From Nannobrachium achirus (Eukaryota; Chordata; Actinopteri; Myctophiformes; Myctophidae): a stretch of DNA of 64,000 bases. The translations under genes were made by a program, and so were the position numbers. Of this stretch, positions 46,084 through 59,870 are shown one piece after another. The DNA is taken from contig OY997645.1 in NCBI GenBank assembly GCA_963921795.1, forward strand, positions 17,888,365 to 17,952,364, given 5' to 3'. The notes under the pieces were generated by a model. That model searched no databases, was not told the origin of the DNA, and was given only the letters and a program-made list of their open reading frames with translations. Numbering within the stretch: the stretch's first letter is position 1; every line of letters starts with the position of its first letter.

Positions 46084-47110
46084 CGTGCGTGTGTGTTTGT
46101 TTCACGCACAGTTGAAAGTTGAAAACTGAAATTAACAGCTAAAGGTGCATGAAGGTGCCCTGTGCTGCATGGCTCCTATACCTTTATTGCCTAAATAATA
46201 CACACTTTTTTGGGTCACAGCACTATCCTTGTATGAAACCTTGTAGGCTACTGTACTTAACTGTCTACCAATTTCTATGTAATTGAAAGTGATATTTCAA
46301 TTCTAACATTTATTTTAATTTCTTGAATCTAAAAATCTATGTGTTTGTCTCATAAAAATCCACCATAGACAAATATGAGCTACTTTCTGTCAATAAATTC
46401 CAAGCTGTTTGAGTTTATAAGCGCTCGTTTTCAATAAAGCAATTCCAGTTGCCTCCTGCATTATGAGGTCATGAGTTATTAAACCAAAAGTGGACACTGT
46501 TCCGATGTTACATTTTAAGCGCATATAGGACTAATTGTAACAGCATGATGTAACACAGCTAAAAAACTGCTTTGAACAAATCATTTTCAGCTTAAATCAA
46601 TTATATTTCATTCAAGCAACTGTTTTACATTGTTTTCATACCATGGATGTGATAAGATACTGTATCAAACATAAGGAAATTATTCAATATTATCGGATGT
46701 ACCAGAGTGAATTCCATAGAAAGATACATTGAATACACCTAAAAGATAGGAAGTTTGATTAATGTAGTTAGTACACATTGAGAAATATAAAGGGTGTGCT
46801 CACATGCACACCCCTGCACAATGTAGAGTTTGTTGAGTGTCGGTTTGGCAGAATTGAAAATACAAATTACACAAGTCCTGTGCCCGGGGCCGGGGGGTAT
46901 GCACAGTATATGAGGGATTGAATGTAGGAGTCTCAGAAGTAATGTTGGAGAACCCAGACCGGTGCCTGTTGGGTAGAACAGTCACCATTGACGTCCAGTT
47001 GTGTAATACCTGTCTGTGAAGTAGCTGATGTTTTTCAGCATGTGGCTGTTTATGGTGGCGACACTGTTTATTATCAGCTCTCTGGAATATTTGTCTACTC
47101 TCCAAAATAA

Positions 47111-47112
<2 letters not shown>
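46017..47112. other. Non-coding stretch with a (GT/GC)n run
   Basis: An alternating GT/GC repeat lies at 46048-46094. No gene recognised. Confidence 0.4.
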
Positions 47113-47167
<55 letters not shown>

Positions 47168-47170
47168 TCA
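47113..47170. repeat. (CTTT)n microsatellite
   Basis: About 14 TTTC units. Confidence 0.97.
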
Positions 47171-47661
47171 CTCAAGGCTTATGGTGTTCCTCCCAACCTA
47201 CTCCGGACGATAGGAGTCATGTACACACTAAAAGAGCAGGTACAATGAATCTCCATGCAAGCCCTGGTCTTCACTGCAGCCGAATACTGCTGTCCCCCGG
47301 CCTGCCGCAGAAGCCCACAATGCCAAAAAGGTTGATACTCTTCGGATCACAACTGTTTGCCTGAAGCCCAGCCTTGTGTTCTATCTGCCACTCCTAGTGG
47401 GAATTGCTCCGGCTGGCCTCCGATGGCAACCGCAAGGAGTTTGATTGGAGACGCCACTGAAGGGCTCATGCAGTGATGACCTCTATCCATGGGTTCCAAA
47501 GTTTGACTCTAGAAGACAACTCAAGGTACTGTAGGAACCTTTTTTCTTTTTTTTGCTGCTGATTGTGTTGTTGGCTGTGTGTGATTCAAGCTGTTGTACT
47601 ATTGCTGTCATTCTGGGAACCAATAGCCCAACATTTTCAGTGTTTCTGGCTCTGGAACTGA

Positions 47662-48222
47662 ATGATGTGAATCTACAGTTTGTATGTTGTGTTGTGTCTG
47701 CCATTGAAGACTGTGAGTGTAACAGTATGTGTATGTGTTTGTGTATTGTGTATATAGCTCTTGGTCACTTCAATGATCCTATGTGAGATATTGCTATTTA
47801 CTTTTTAGTTCAAGCTAGAGGTTTTGGACATTTTGGAGTTTGCATGTTCTCCCTGTGTCCTCTAAAAAAAAAAAAAAAAAACATGCAGTAATCCTGGTCT
47901 CTTTACTGCCTCCCCCGGGTCAGCCGGGGCGCCTGATGGAGGGTAAAGGAGCTCAGTTTGGGGCTCTACCCAGGTTGTGAATGCTGATGTGAATCTACAG
48001 TTTGTATGTTGTGTTGTGTCATTGAAGGCAGTGAGTTGTAACAGTATGTGTATGCTCTTGGTCACTTCAATTATCCTATGTGAGAAATTGCTATTTACTT
48101 TTAAGTTCAAGATAGAGGTTTTGGACGTTTTGGAGTTTGCATGTTTTGCCTCCCCCTGGTCAGCCGGGGCGCCTGATGGATGGGAAAGGATCTCAGTTTG
48201 GGAATCTACCCAGGTTGGCAGA
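47662..48222. repeat. Large tandem duplication, two units
   Basis: 'gatgtgaatctacagtttgt' starts unit 1 (47664) and unit 2 (47986). Both contain 'gcatgtt' after 'ggttttggac', and both end with a GC-rich block containing 'gtcagccggggcgcctgatg'. Unit 1 also holds an A tract (47863-47881) absent from unit 2, so the periods are about 320 and 240 bp. Frames over both units translate to the same VNLQFVCCVVS-like peptide and are not genes. Confidence 0.8.
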
Positions 48223-48635
48223 GGGAGAGTAGATAAAAAAAAAATGAAAGAAATAACAAATTAATTGGGAGCACCTGTGCGACTGCCAATAATTGCTGTG
48301 GTGCAAACGAAACGGCCCACAGAGTGAACCAAACCCAGCACTCATTGCCATCCATTCCCCTCTGAGGGGAGTTGCCACTACCAGCTCTTGGTGAGGGCAC
48401 AACAGTGGACGTTGCTGAGCGCTGTTGCGCAGGGGAAATCACGCTTTTTCGAACGCACATCATTTTGACAACGGAGTGTTGGCAGGTATCGCTACTCACC
48501 CCACGGAGGTTAGGGTTAGGTTTGGTTGTCGAAAAGATGACTTGTATAAATAGCAACACGCACCAGTTGCGCAGACATTTATGTGCTTTATGTGCAATCA
48601 CACCATCAGAAAGTACAGTTTGTTCTTAATTTTTC

Positions 48636-48675
48636 TTTCTTTCTTTCTTTCTTTCTTTTTTCTTTTTTCTTTTTT

Positions 48676-48717
<42 letters not shown>
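48636..48717. repeat. (CTTT)n, T-rich and (CT)n tract
   Basis: A compound pyrimidine tract. Confidence 0.97.
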
Positions 48718-49367
48718 GATAGGAACCTTGTTTTTATCTCTTTGCTGTGTCATATATTGATCAATGTTTGAGTGAAACAAATGCGGTAAATTTAGCTTTT
48801 CAGATCTGCTGCTGTCATAGAGCTTTATATAAAAACAGTTGCTGTGCTCTCCCCAAGGGTATGTCAGTGACGCACGCACTGTGTTGTTTAGTTGTTTGCG
48901 GTGCACAGTACGTCTTCTTTACTGATGGTGAAGTCACCTACGTTTGTGTCTACATGTATATGTCGCGTCCAAAACACAATAGTACAGCACAGTGTATCAT
49001 AATTTGGGCTATTGCTTAGAAAGATCACAAGGATACACATTCAGGGTACCAGCATGTAAAACTATTAAGAAGTGTTTTTCCCCATTTTTAATTGTTTGTA
49101 AGTAGGCTGGCCATTCTATTTTCTGAACATGCTGTATATTGTAACACATGATGATGTGAATATATAATAGGCTAGTTGTATTGTGTCCTATAATTTGAAT
49201 CTTCAAACATGATAGATTTAATGATAATACTCTTAGCACAGTCATATCTTAAACCCAATTTCCTGTATTGGCCTAATTTAATTTAATTGGTATGAAGACA
49301 TTCTTTTATTTCTTTATTTTTACTAAAACTAATGCCTAAATGATCAAGGATAGAAATGATTAAAATG
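48718..49367. other. Non-coding stretch, no feature recognised
   Basis: No gene or element termini recognised. Confidence 0.4.
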
Positions 49368-49369
49368 TA

Positions 49370-49594
49370 GTCTCGCGTAGCCAGACAACTATTCTACAAT
49401 CTCCGAATGCTATATTCTACAACAACTACAGTTCCTGAACGGCGAGTAATGGAAGCTGGCATTTCCGTTCATGAAAATATATTTTAAAATGTAATTTCTG
49501 CCAAGCAGCAAGCTACTGTAAATATGCTGATATGATTTTTATTTATATTAGGATAAATGTGCGCAAAAAACGAAACGGTCTGGTCACGCGAGAC
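49370..49594. mobile_element. TA-flanked MITE
   Basis: The 225-bp element has termini gtctcgcgtagccagac and (inverted) gtctcgcgtgaccagac, 15 of 17 matching, with TA on both sides (49368-49369 and 49595-49596). TA duplication points to the Tc1/mariner group. No transposase is encoded. Confidence 0.85.
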
Positions 49595-49837
49595 TAAATC
49601 AAATGTGACTAAAACTAATATTTGTAATATGTCTTTGTTCAAAAGAGTAAGACTTGCAGGGTGACCCCCTGCAAGACAATAAAAAGCATGCAGACCAGTG
49701 GATTGCTCCAGTATATTTTATGTGGGTGGTCTCTCCTGAAGTGACCAGGTATTATATTCCCTGATGCAAGTTGTCCCTGTTGAGCAGCACCAAGGTGCCC
49801 TTCTCCTCAGGACTTCTCTTTAACTAAATCTAAATTA

Positions 49838-49912
49838 GTGTGTGTGGGTGTGGGACTGTGGGTGTGTGTTTGGGTGAGGGTGAGGGTGAGGGTGTGGGTG
49901 TGGGTGAGGGCG
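49838..49912. repeat. (GGGTGA/GGGTGT)n with G-quadruplex potential
   Basis: Seven GGG runs at an exact 6-bp spacing (49872-49910) satisfy the G3N1-7 quadruplex rule on the plus strand. Confidence 0.85.
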
Positions 49913-51674
49913 TGCTCACGCATGTACGCATGTGTACAGTGTGGCCAGCGTGCCGCCATGGGAGCATCAAATCAGCTCGGTGCTGTTGGACTGATTACAT
50001 TGTAGCCTGACGTAGCACAAGGAGGTAGTGTGAGATTAATTAAACCATATCAATCATAGAAGTGGTAAGTATGTACCAATAAGCAAAACACCTCTCCTTA
50101 CTCATTCCTTTACTTAATTACTTTTTCCTATGTTCCCTCACCTCTATGGTCACTCAGCATGTTCCCTCGCCTTAGGGTTAATGTTGACTTTTTACTTGAA
50201 TAAATGTCCTTAAAGTACTTTAAGCCAATAATTAAAATAATTAAATCTCTGAGAAAATAAATTATTGTACAAGTTATAGGCTAAAGCTTGATACTCAAGT
50301 ACAGATAATACTGTATCTTTAAGACTTTTGGCTAATGGCTAATTTGAAAATCTCAAAATTGTTTGTTATGGGTGGGCCGCGTACATTTTCAGAGTAGGCC
50401 TATGTTTATTTTAATGATCAACCAATTGAATTTGTTCAGTCTTGAATCAATGGAATAACGCAGTAGACTTCAATCTTCACCCATTTTCAACCTATCCCTG
50501 TATGTCTGCTCCAGAGCAGACCTGACACCCAAATACAGTCTGGAATTTTTACAATTTACAAAAAAGTCAATTCTAGGATTTTGTTTTAGTTTAGAATCTT
50601 GCCCATTTCTAGTTTATCCCAACTAATACAAATACAGATATACTGGTATCAATAACCTATGGCTACTGCATGTTCACACTGCAGATACGGTTGTCAGTCC
50701 TTATCGGAGGGCTACTGTAAATCCTCTTAATTCACACAGTTTGGTTATGAAACATGTTTTATAGGTTAGGGTGTAAACGGAGCAGATGCTGAGGCATAGT
50801 TTTGCATACACAAGTGGAGGGAATGAGGTTTTATGACTAATTAGACTCTCCCCCCCCCCCCCCCCCCAACAGAATAAAAAGATTGCTGGTACTTTGTAGA
50901 TCAGGGAATTATTCATGAGTCAAATTCAGCAGGTACATTTTCAAGCTAACCTTTAAAGTCACCCTGTTCTGGACAGTTAATTACAAAACTGGCAAACTCT
51001 AGCAGGGCCCATAATTTTCAAGATCAAGCCACAGGTCATTGGTTTCAGACAGTTGAGCCAATGTACTTGATCTCCTTTTTACAGCCGCCCCCCTCGTCCA
51101 TGAATGAATATGTTCTTTAGATTATATTTATATCATTTGGTGTAGGTACCGCAGGAAATCTATCTATCTACATCTGGAGTCTATACGTTCCTCTCAACAA
51201 ATCCTCTCTCACTCTACAAATGCTGTTAATGTATTATATATATAAATCAAAGTTTTCTTTCACATTCATACTGTATGTGGATATGTGGATCGTAAGCTTA
51301 AAGGTCAGACGGGTTTGTTTACCAAGAATAAGACGCGAGGCAGCACTGTTCACTTCCTCCACTTCAAGGCGGGCCATCAGTTATAAATGTTATTCCTTGC
51401 AGAGTGTTGAAAGTCATTTCTTGCAGCACAATGGCCCAGTATGATATATTGATGGAATGAAGCCCAGGAGTCAGGCCTGAGATGAGATACGGAGTTTCAA
51501 ATGCAGCCCTCTCCCTCCCCTTCATTCTTTCTACCCAATGGCAGATACATACCTAGATCAAAGGCTTTATTTGATAAAACATATCTCATTGTGTTTTTAT
51601 ATGTATTTTTTTGGTTTTAGTAAAACATTTTAGCTATACATTATACCAGTAAGACTCCCTAAATCGGAAGATAA
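49913..51674. other. Non-coding stretch with a C tract
   Basis: A run of 18 C residues is at 50850-50867. No gene is supported. Confidence 0.4.
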
Positions 51675-52196
51675 GCGACCGTCAGGTCGCATACACAAAC
51701 TTTGGAAGGCAACGGTATAGCCAATCAGGAGGGAATATGGGAAATGGGACAGATCCATGTTGATGACATGACTGTAGAGATACTGTGTACCGCTTTGAGT
51801 AATTTTAGGGAAAGATCTGTAGAAGCAGTGTCCAAAAATGTGTTTTTCAAAAATCGGCCAGATGGTGGCGCTAGATGGGACAGATGCATTTTGATGACAT
51901 GACTGTAGAGATAGTGTGTAACGGTTTGCGTGATTTTAGGGCAAAATCTGTAGGAGCAGTGTTGCAAGAATCGGCCTCATGGTGGCGCTAGAAGAGGGCC
52001 ATGTGAGAAATGAGGGGTGGGGGTTGTGGTTTGGCAGCCAAGGAGTGTGTGTGCAAAGTTTGGTATGGATCAGGGCAACTGTGGCGGAGATATGAGTAGG
52101 GGAAAAGTGTGACGTGACTGACCGACAGACTGACTGACGGACGGACGGACAGCCGGTGGAGGTTTTGATAGAGTAACTGCGACCTGACGGTCGCAA
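51675..52196. mobile_element. Element with GCGACCGTCAGGTCGCA termini
   Basis: The 17-bp terminal repeats are perfect and inverted (51675-51691 and about 52179-52195) and are themselves nearly palindromic. Inside, a block of about 130 bp ('gactgtagagatactgtgta', 'ttggtggcgctag'-like) occurs twice (from about 51744 and 51876), and (ACGG)n is near 52135. It shares this block with the repeat at 21912-24499. No coding function. Confidence 0.75.
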
Positions 52197-52259
52197 TAAT
52201 ACCTGTAAAACGTTTCCATTTGCACACTCTTTTGAGGCAACACCAAACACTGTACACAG

Positions 52260-53124
52260 AGCCGGTGATTAAGACACCTAGTCACATTTTAATGATGAGC
52301 AACCTCTTCTGCTCTAGAGCAACCTTTGGGTTGTGTCTGGGATTCTTTAAAAAAACGAACAATCAAAAAGGGTGAAAAAAGATTTGCACAGCTTTAAAAT
52401 TCATCCAGTCACTGACGAGGCAGGATGCAACATTCAGAAACCACACAGAGCACAGTAAGAACACGGGCCAGCCGGCCTTACAGTCTTCAGCAGGGAGCCG
52501 TCAGCAGGGAGTGCCTCAGAGTACAGCCGGGTGCCATAAACAATGACCATTATTTGAGGGGTAAGGAAGGCTGGCATGGAAAAAGCAATGTCTCTCATAA
52601 CTGCCGAGCGCTCCGCTCATTTATTATTTTATTCAAGCATAGTAGGAAGCCCAGGGGAGCAGCATGTTTTAAAAAACCCATGATTAATGAAACATTAATC
52701 GTGAATTTTGTAGGAGAACAGGAAGAGTTGTCACTTTCTATTTGTGCCTGTGAGGAGCTGAAGGCGAGGAGGAGAGGGCAAAACAGGGAATAAAGGCTTG
52801 GTGGACGGTATGGTGGAAGAAGATGATTTGGGGGGATGTCAAGGGAGGAGATGAAGGAGGGGGAGCCGCAAATTAAAATGGCAGGGGAAAGGAAAAAATG
52901 CTTTGGAATTCAGCAGATGTTGACTTGGAGAGGCCCTTTGAAGATCCAAGGCCGTTATTCTGGGCAGCCGTATTGTGAGCTTTAGCAGCGCATGCAGCAC
53001 TACTGAAGATGTAAAACGATGCCAATGAAGACCAGTAAAAGCGATATGTACTGTTAAAGTGGGCGCAATTGGACACAGCTACAAACACCTACTCGTGAAT
53101 AAACAAATCCCTTCAAGGTGTTCC
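52260..53124. other. Possible conserved non-coding DNA, 52400-52800
   Basis: The stretch has no repeats and contains motif-dense sequence (gccataaacaatgaccatta, tgattaatgaaacattaatc). A 122-codon frame (52425-52793) has no recognisable domain and biased, unlikely composition. Conservation is untested. Confidence 0.25.
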
Positions 53125-53133
53125 ACTATATCT

Positions 53134-53508
53134 TAACCTGACTTGCGTCAGATGGTGGCAGTAGTGCGTAGGCTACCGCTCTACTTTACCATCTGAGATC
53201 TCTCGGGCAGACTCGATGTAAGGGGCGGGCCATTTTTTGAAATTCTTTAGCAGGTGATTGGATGTGGCCGTCTCTCTGTCACAGTCTGGGAGTGCCAACT
53301 CCAACCGCTCATATTGGCCTGTCTGCATCCACGTGGTCTGCAATCAGACTCTATTGGCTCAGAGCCGCTCAGAGCCCGCCCGTAGCTGCCGCTGATTGGT
53401 CCGGCACGGGGCTTTACGAGCGTTATCAACTCCCACCGAGAGATCTCAGATGGTAAAGTAGAGCGGTAGCCTACGCACTACTGCCACCATCTGACGCAAG
53501 TCAGGTTA
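53134..53508. mobile_element. Long-TIR MITE with 9-bp target duplication (MULE-like?)
   Basis: The 375-bp element has perfect 73-bp terminal inverted repeats (53134-53206 and 53436-53508, starting taacctgacttgcg) and a perfect 9-bp duplication, actatatct (53125-53133 and 53509-53517). A 9-bp duplication with long termini suits Mutator-like or Merlin-like elements. A TTAA also occurs at each edge, so a piggyBac or Kolobok reading is possible, but the TTAA follows from the inverted ends whereas the 9-bp duplication does not. Confidence 0.9.
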
Positions 53509-53517
53509 ACTATATCT

Positions 53518-54696
<1,179 letters not shown>

Positions 54697-55099
54697 TATC
54701 AAGTGTATTATCATAACCATGGATAGTATTAGTGATCTTTGTCTCACACATACAAAACAAGCGACCACAAATCCCTGTCTCGCCACTGCAGTGATCTTGG
54801 CAACAGCACGGATGGAGCAGAAAGTGATCTAATGGCCCTGGGTAGTAATCACGAACCGTGGAGAGCGTTGGACGGTGGGATGGAGGCCAGTGGTGTAGTA
54901 GCGTTGATTTCTTTTCCATTTCATATTCCTGCCACCATTCGCCCTGTGGGCTCACTGGGCTGGGGTACAAAGGCATACTGAGGCCACGAGAGTCAAGTAA
55001 TTTCCTACCAATCCAGCCCTTTGGCATAGCATGCACCTGACACCGATACCACATCTGTCAGAGGCTAGAAATCCTGCCTGGATCCTGATAGCAATACAT

Positions 55100-55119
55100 C
55101 CCCCCCCCCCCCCCCCCCC
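55100..55119. repeat. Run of 20 C residues
   Basis: C homopolymer; the length may be unreliable. Confidence 0.95.
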
Positions 55120-58106
55120 AAACACAGAACTGGGCCTGTTCCTGTCTGGAGTGCTGGCCACCCTGATCGACCATGCATAGCTTGGGAACATCAGAGTAGC
55201 AGTCAGAGCAATCAGTTCTATTAAAAAGACTAAATTGCAATCCAGAGACCAATTAAAGCAGCCACTGGTGTTACGTGAATCTATTAAATGTGAACGTAGC
55301 GTTGCATCACAAATTTAGAATTGTAAATACAAGCATCCCTGGGCAGAGGAAAGCCAATGTCTTTCATTCATAAAATATGGCAACTGACTGTGTGCATGTA
55401 TCAAAGGCCTTCCTCGTGTTTTATTAGCTGTGCTCACAGTGAGATCTAGCCTTGTACCTCCTCCCCCTCTTTCTCCCACTAGCGGTCCCCCCATTGTGTT
55501 GCTCGATTTATCAAAAGCCCAAATAATGTGGCAGGGATTTATTATCTTATTCAGAAGCCAGGCTTCATTTACACAACAGAGCCTGCAATACTCAATCTGG
55601 CATTGATTTCTTTTGATTTATCTGGTATGGGAAGTGTTAGGAAGGGATGTTCCTTGAGCACAGTGTACCTCTAGCACCCTTTGTTTACTGACAGGGATAA
55701 GGCCTGTAATGAAACATGGAGGTGAATAAGCCTCTAATTGATTTTCCCATGGATGGTCATTTAGAGATTGTCTACCTCGATAGCATCAGATAAATCTCCG
55801 CTGTCTGTTTAAGATTATTTACTTAATTTGTTGTAGGCCTACTCAGTTCTTCCCCTACAGTTTTCTGATTTCATCTTTGGACTGAGGTCTTGCTAAAGTG
55901 ATATGAAACCATGCCAAGCTTCATAAGATGATATGATATCAGCACTCATGTTATGCCAGCTTTGTCTTTGATAGGGGAAAAACGCTTAAATTCCACAAGC
56001 ATGTTTGTTTGATATCTAATTTCCCATTGAAGCAAGGAATATTTAAAACCATATCAGCACATGTAACAGCAGGCGTAGATGTTCACACAATGGAAGTTAA
56101 AAACGAAAGAAGCAAATACTATCTATATTCTTTGAAGCAAAATCTTTTGTGTTAAACCTGAAAGCAATATTTGCCAATTGTAATCGGGTACACAATGAAT
56201 ACATATTATTTGATAAATGTGGACCGATGCAATTATGTGTAGGCTCAAATTTGATTTCCCAATTTTCTGTCCTGCCATCCTGATAAGGAGAGTTAACAAG
56301 ACCCAAGCTTTCATTGCTTTGCTTTCATTTTATTAAGCTACACTTTGTATCTGCATTACTGTAGATGTTTCTCAGACCATTCGTGAATAGATATGTTTTG
56401 TAGGTTAGTCACGGTTGATCTGGTTTTGTGACAAACGATGACAGGATTCCTTGGTGAAGGTCAATTTAGGCATTTAGCAGACTCTCTCTTATCCGAAAGA
56501 CAAATACAAGCTCAGGGTAAATGGCATGAACTCTAGTCAAAAACAACAACAGGTAGGATGCCAGATGCATGTATACCTAGCATCTGTCTAAACAACATGC
56601 TATTCTAAGTAAATAACACAGCAACGATGACAAACATTCTCATAATTCAGTTTATTCCAACCATGTGCATTTGAACCTGATTTCTAACCTACATGTGAAA
56701 GTTATGCCTCATATAGATCAGGCATGCTCTAAGTGCAGCGAGGGTTTGAATTCTAACATCCAAGTCGTGAACAATTGCATTTTCCCGTCTGCTTCCGTTT
56801 CTATTTTGATCCAGTACTCGTCTTTATGCATGAGTGGGCGATGCGTGGGTACATCGCCTCGTGTGATGTGATGGGTAATCAAAGTTAGGACTCAGATTCT
56901 ACTTTTGCCTGGCAGGTCAACTTACCCCATGCAGTCTCCAACCTACTCTCTTTCCTCTGCCAGTAACGTCTGTGCCTGCTCTTGGCAGATCGCACCTAAT
57001 CTTTAAGCTGCATCTATAATTTGAATCGCTGCTTATTCATCACACCTGACAGGGCTTGTCAATGTGTTGGGGTTGCTGTGAAGCCCTTATGCAGATGTAT
57101 TGGCGCATATGTGGGGTTGTAATACAAAATGCATGCATCACATCACAGGGTATACCGTGGCGTACGTACATCGAGGGGAAAGATCTTGGAAGTGACAGTG
57201 AGTATATGGATGTTCTGAATAAACACTATTGAACCTCATATCGATTGGAGCAGATGTTGTCAGAGGCAAGCTTTGGAGAACCTCTGTGTCTTAAATGGGA
57301 TGCTGTGCTGTTTTTCCCACCGACTATGGGGGCGGTGGTGCCATAGGTTAGTATGCTTTAAGAGATGCAAAGTCTCCTGTTTGAGTTTCCAAGTCTGACT
57401 GTGTTCTGCTAAAATGTGTTTTAACAAGGACTAGTTGTTTTTTTGCCCTTTGCAGTCAGCCAGGCAAGTTAAATAAATAAAGTGTCATACAATAAAATAA
57501 AATAAAGAAATCTCTGCACACTTAATTAATTAACGTGTCAAGTCCCTGCATTTCGCTGTCGTAAAATGTTTTCTCATTGAAAAGTGTAGCAGGCTCCTGA
57601 CAAGCATTATATTGTTCCCAGGTGGAAGAGCTATGGGACTTTGTTTCAACTTTATTAGGTTTTTCATAAATTAAGCTGACGACATTGTTGAGCGTATTAT
57701 CTGGGCATCGTGGGGTTGTCAATGTCAGCGGAGTGCTTTTGCTTATTTCCCTGTCATTTCACTTACCACATAATGGAAGAAGAACAACCACAATAGAGAA
57801 GATAGCCTGGGTGCTGTGAGCCCTGATACACAGCAAACTGAACAGCAGGGTTTTATGATGTAATGGCCTAATTGGCAATCATCTCTGCTAAGGCTTTTGT
57901 TCGGTTTTGTGTTGACATTTCTCAATTTTTTTCTTTTTTTTTTGTCTGTTTTCTTTTCCTCCCACAACTAATATTGTTCTTATGACTCTTATTTGTATTC
58001 CAGACCCTCATCTTATTTGCACACACCTAAATAAACAGGACTTTCTATTTTTCTTTTCTATTTGTCTAATAGTCTTCTGATATAATGGTGCATTACTGCA
58101 CACAGT
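55120..58106. other. Low-repeat stretch, possible conserved non-coding DNA at 55360-55870
   Basis: No gene is supported. The 55360-55870 part (tttattagctgtgctcacag, taatgtggcagggatttatt, gcctctaattgattttcc) is repeat-free and enhancer-like. A short 'catttagcagactctctct' segment at 56470 resembles a decayed SINE/LINE tail common in fish. Confidence 0.3.
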
Positions 58107-58765
58107 GCACAGTTTAGTATGTGAAACGGCACATGCTGTCTGTCTGTCTGGACGTGTACACTTTTTTACTGTCTTATGGGTTTGTCGCTCTGACATCACT
58201 GTGATGTCAGGGGAACCACTCTAACAGAATGGGTTTGCCGCTCTGACATCACACTCTGACATCACGGGGGAACCACACTACCACACTAACAAAATACCTT
58301 TTTTGCCCATATACAATATGGAGTTCCCTGATGTCATCAATATTAAGCCCATATCTAACAGGACTTCATATGGGAATGCCCATATATGGAGGCCACATCG
58401 GCCACATACCACACTAACAGAATCCATATATGGTCAAGACAGATGGCCAAGACATCCCATATCTGTGTGGCTGGTTCTACAGACAGGGATCTCCATTTAT
58501 GGGCATAAAAGGCATTGTATGTATGATGTCAGATATCATAGACGTCATGGACTTTCACATAACGAATAACTGAGGAAGCATGTTTGGGCTCTCACAGCAT
58601 ATCTCCATATACAGTACATGGATCTCCACATATGGGTACCAGGGGTCTCCATATAAGGTTAACTGGTCCGATATATACATCACTGGCCAGATGGCAAAGA
58701 CATGGTGCGACCCCACCCTTTAGGGCAAGGTCGCTTGTTGCTCTGAGGCGTATATACGGTAGCTT
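58107..58765. repeat. Dispersed CArG-box repeat, second large copy
   Basis: It is collinear with 18640-19640 (cgctctgacatcac, gagttccctgatgtcatcaa, aggccacatcggccacatac, gctggttctacagacagg, tagggcaaggtcgc) but lacks the block equivalent to 18880-19265. Exact CCATATATGG is at 58380-58389 and 58424-58433. Confidence 0.85.
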
Positions 58766-59421
58766 TATTTATTTTGTTGCATTTGTATACAACCATGCAT
58801 TTCACACACGCCATGCACTCAGGGCACCAATGAGCACAGGGGCCCTACCAAAAAGAAGCATTGAAACAGCAAATACTGGCACACAGTAGATAAACAAGAT
58901 CTTTCAGGCTTTCAATGTCCTTAACTCATTTGCTGCCATTTTAACATTGCACTGTATGGCTTTACTGCCATTTTGTATAATGAATATTTTTTTTTATATT
59001 TAGATTTTTCCTAAATTCTGTGTTTGCACGACCATGTCATACATTACTGGAAATGGAAGAGGACAAGCTGTAGTTTCACGAAAAAAATATAATCTTGCAT
59101 TTACGATGTACCATTCTATAGTTATAGCCATTTCAAAAACCTTGTTTTTTGATTTTCCGAGCTTGAAAATCAAATGAAAAGGAGTTATTTAAGTTTTTGT
59201 GAATGTTCTCTTTTCAAGGAAATAACTCACTTGATATCTGTCTTTATGGCTTCAGGCACTTATCAGATGAGTGTACTAGTGTAATAAGTGTAATTGTGTA
59301 TAACTGGAATTGTGTAATAGTGCTGTAATAGGCCACATCTTGCCCTTAGGGCGTCTTACTTCACACAAAGAGAAATACGCTTTTTATATTGGACTGGCCC
59401 ACGATGGTCTGCAGTACCTCC

Positions 59422-59445
59422 TCACACACACATGCACGCACACGC

Positions 59446-59501
<56 letters not shown>
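59422..59501. repeat. (CA)n microsatellite
   Basis: CA repeat with a few GCAC interruptions at its left end. Confidence 0.97.
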
Positions 59502-59504
<3 letters not shown>

Positions 59505-59742
59505 CTATACTGTAGGCTATACACATACATGTACATAATAGCAGATCTATATATATATATATAAATATATATTGCTAAGCAGGTGGGAATGGTACCCCCT
59601 CCAACTGTATTATGTTACCCATTTTCAAATGTTTTTATTTTATTTGTGACACTTGCTTTGGCGAGTACAAACCACTTGCGTTTTCTCATGTCAATAAAGC
59701 TCCACCGAATTGAATCTGTTGGGATCCGTTAGTGTGCAGTTG

Positions 59743-59870
59743 CAGTGGCGTCAGTTCAGAAAAAGGTAAGGTATCAGCAACAGGCACAATGAAAAGTACA
59801 TTTTATTATTTCCCCCTGTAGCCAAGGCATGGCAGCTGCATACCCCTGCCATACCCAATTGACGCCCCTG
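59743..59870. mobile_element. hAT-like MITE, short copy
   Basis: The 128-bp element begins cagtggcgtcagtt and ends (inverted) caggggcgtcaatt. It is flanked by tgcagttg and tacagttg (7 of 8 matching). It is the same family as 28539-28705 but without that copy's hairpin. Confidence 0.8.

Noticed and set aside
47553-48264. Two frames sharing a VNLQFVCCVVS-like peptide
   Set aside because: The similarity comes from the tandem DNA duplication; the frames are short and end at random.
52425-52793. 122-codon plus-strand frame
   Set aside because: No recognisable domain and no splice or start context; it lies in likely non-coding regulatory-type sequence.
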